Part shown: positions 63,801 to 64,000 of the stretch, piece by piece
How positions within the stretch are numbered: the stretch's first letter is position 1
How the letters are laid out: each line of letters begins with the position of its first letter
DNA from: Galbula dea
Lineage: Eukaryota; Chordata; Aves; Piciformes; Galbulidae
NCBI GenBank assembly: GCA_013399015.1
Contig: VWZX01010557.1
Location: 86,888 to 150,887 of the forward strand
Reading direction: 5' to 3'
Length of the DNA stretch: 64,000 bases
The notes under the pieces: model-generated
The model's database searches: none
Told to the model about the DNA's origin: nothing
Seen by the model: the letters and a program-made list of their open reading frames with translations, nothing else
Position numbers and translations under genes: made by a program

Positions 63801-64000
63801 AAAAAAATAATTTTGGTGTGTTGTTTCACTACCTTTTGACTGCAATAAAACTTCATCAGTATTAAAACTGTGTGCAGACTTAAACTCGACTTCCCTAATT
63901 TTGCATATTAACTTTGCAATGTATCTATCCTGTTATGCCTGTAACTTACAGTTCACCATGCAGTTGCTCACTCAGTGTTACTAATTTTTCTCTTTCTTTA

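Larger units (their letters stand above)
60802..64000 (+). other. Start of the intron after visible exon 18, open to the window edge
   Basis: Starts gtgggt. It contains CpG-bearing unassigned segments at about 61081-61330 and 61760-62240, a CR1 3' end at about 63500-63700 and an LTR-like fragment at about 63701-63800. No remaining SLC4A10 tail exon (mammalian tail contains MEDEGTVQLPLEGHYRDDP) was found. Confidence 0.8.

Noticed and set aside
1..64000. CRISPR arrays, bacterial operons, phage or toxin systems
   Set aside because: No spaced direct repeats, no dense prokaryotic coding and no relevant protein families; the window is vertebrate intron and exon sequence.

Overview
This is a stretch of vertebrate nuclear DNA, almost certainly from a bird. 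It holds the middle and 3' part of one multi-exon gene on the + strand, surrounded by large AT-rich introns. The avian call rests on many CR1 LINE copies with the bird-type 3' end (short repeats of ATTCTGTG), on two LTR pieces of the kind common in bird genomes, and on the compact size of the protein-coding exons. No bacterial, phage or plasmid features are present and no RNA gene was seen.

The gene is SLC4A10 (NBCn2/NCBE), an electroneutral sodium-bicarbonate cotransporter of neurons and choroid plexus. Eighteen consecutive coding exons can be placed between 4607 and 60801. All have GT donors and AG acceptors, and they join into one open frame of 883 codons. The assignment to SLC4A10 rather than SLC4A7 or SLC4A8 rests on recalled paralogue sequence: DQQVGSGQLSEDVRHRVHEA in exon 2, KKQSEPHSMDKNG at the exon 2 end, PACIENKNDVSRENSTVDFS in exon 3, FWMPAKHQ and KVSRAAIVFPMM in exon 17. 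The exons for the first part of the cytoplasmic N-terminal domain lie left of the window. The exons for the final C-terminal tail lie to the right.

Layout: 1-4606 is upstream intron with four CR1 pieces. 4607-27484 holds three widely spaced N-domain exons in introns of 10-12 kb, with an LTR near 7 kb and a CR1 near 14 kb. 31318-36942 is a dense block of seven exons covering the rest of the N-domain and the first five membrane spans. 36943-49524 is a 12.6 kb intron with two CR1 copies and an AT-rich tandem repeat. 49525-60801 holds eight exons for the glycosylated extracellular loop, the remaining membrane spans and the start of the C-terminal tail. 60802-64000 is the next intron, ending in a CR1 3' end abutted by an LTR-like fragment.

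I found no convincing new biological system. The points worth a second look are a tandem NAGNAG acceptor at exon 3, an exon-like open segment in the 12.6 kb intron that is in phase with exon 10, an open intron-retention tail after exon 18, a CR1 copy with an uninterrupted reading frame at the left edge, and the LTR insertions.
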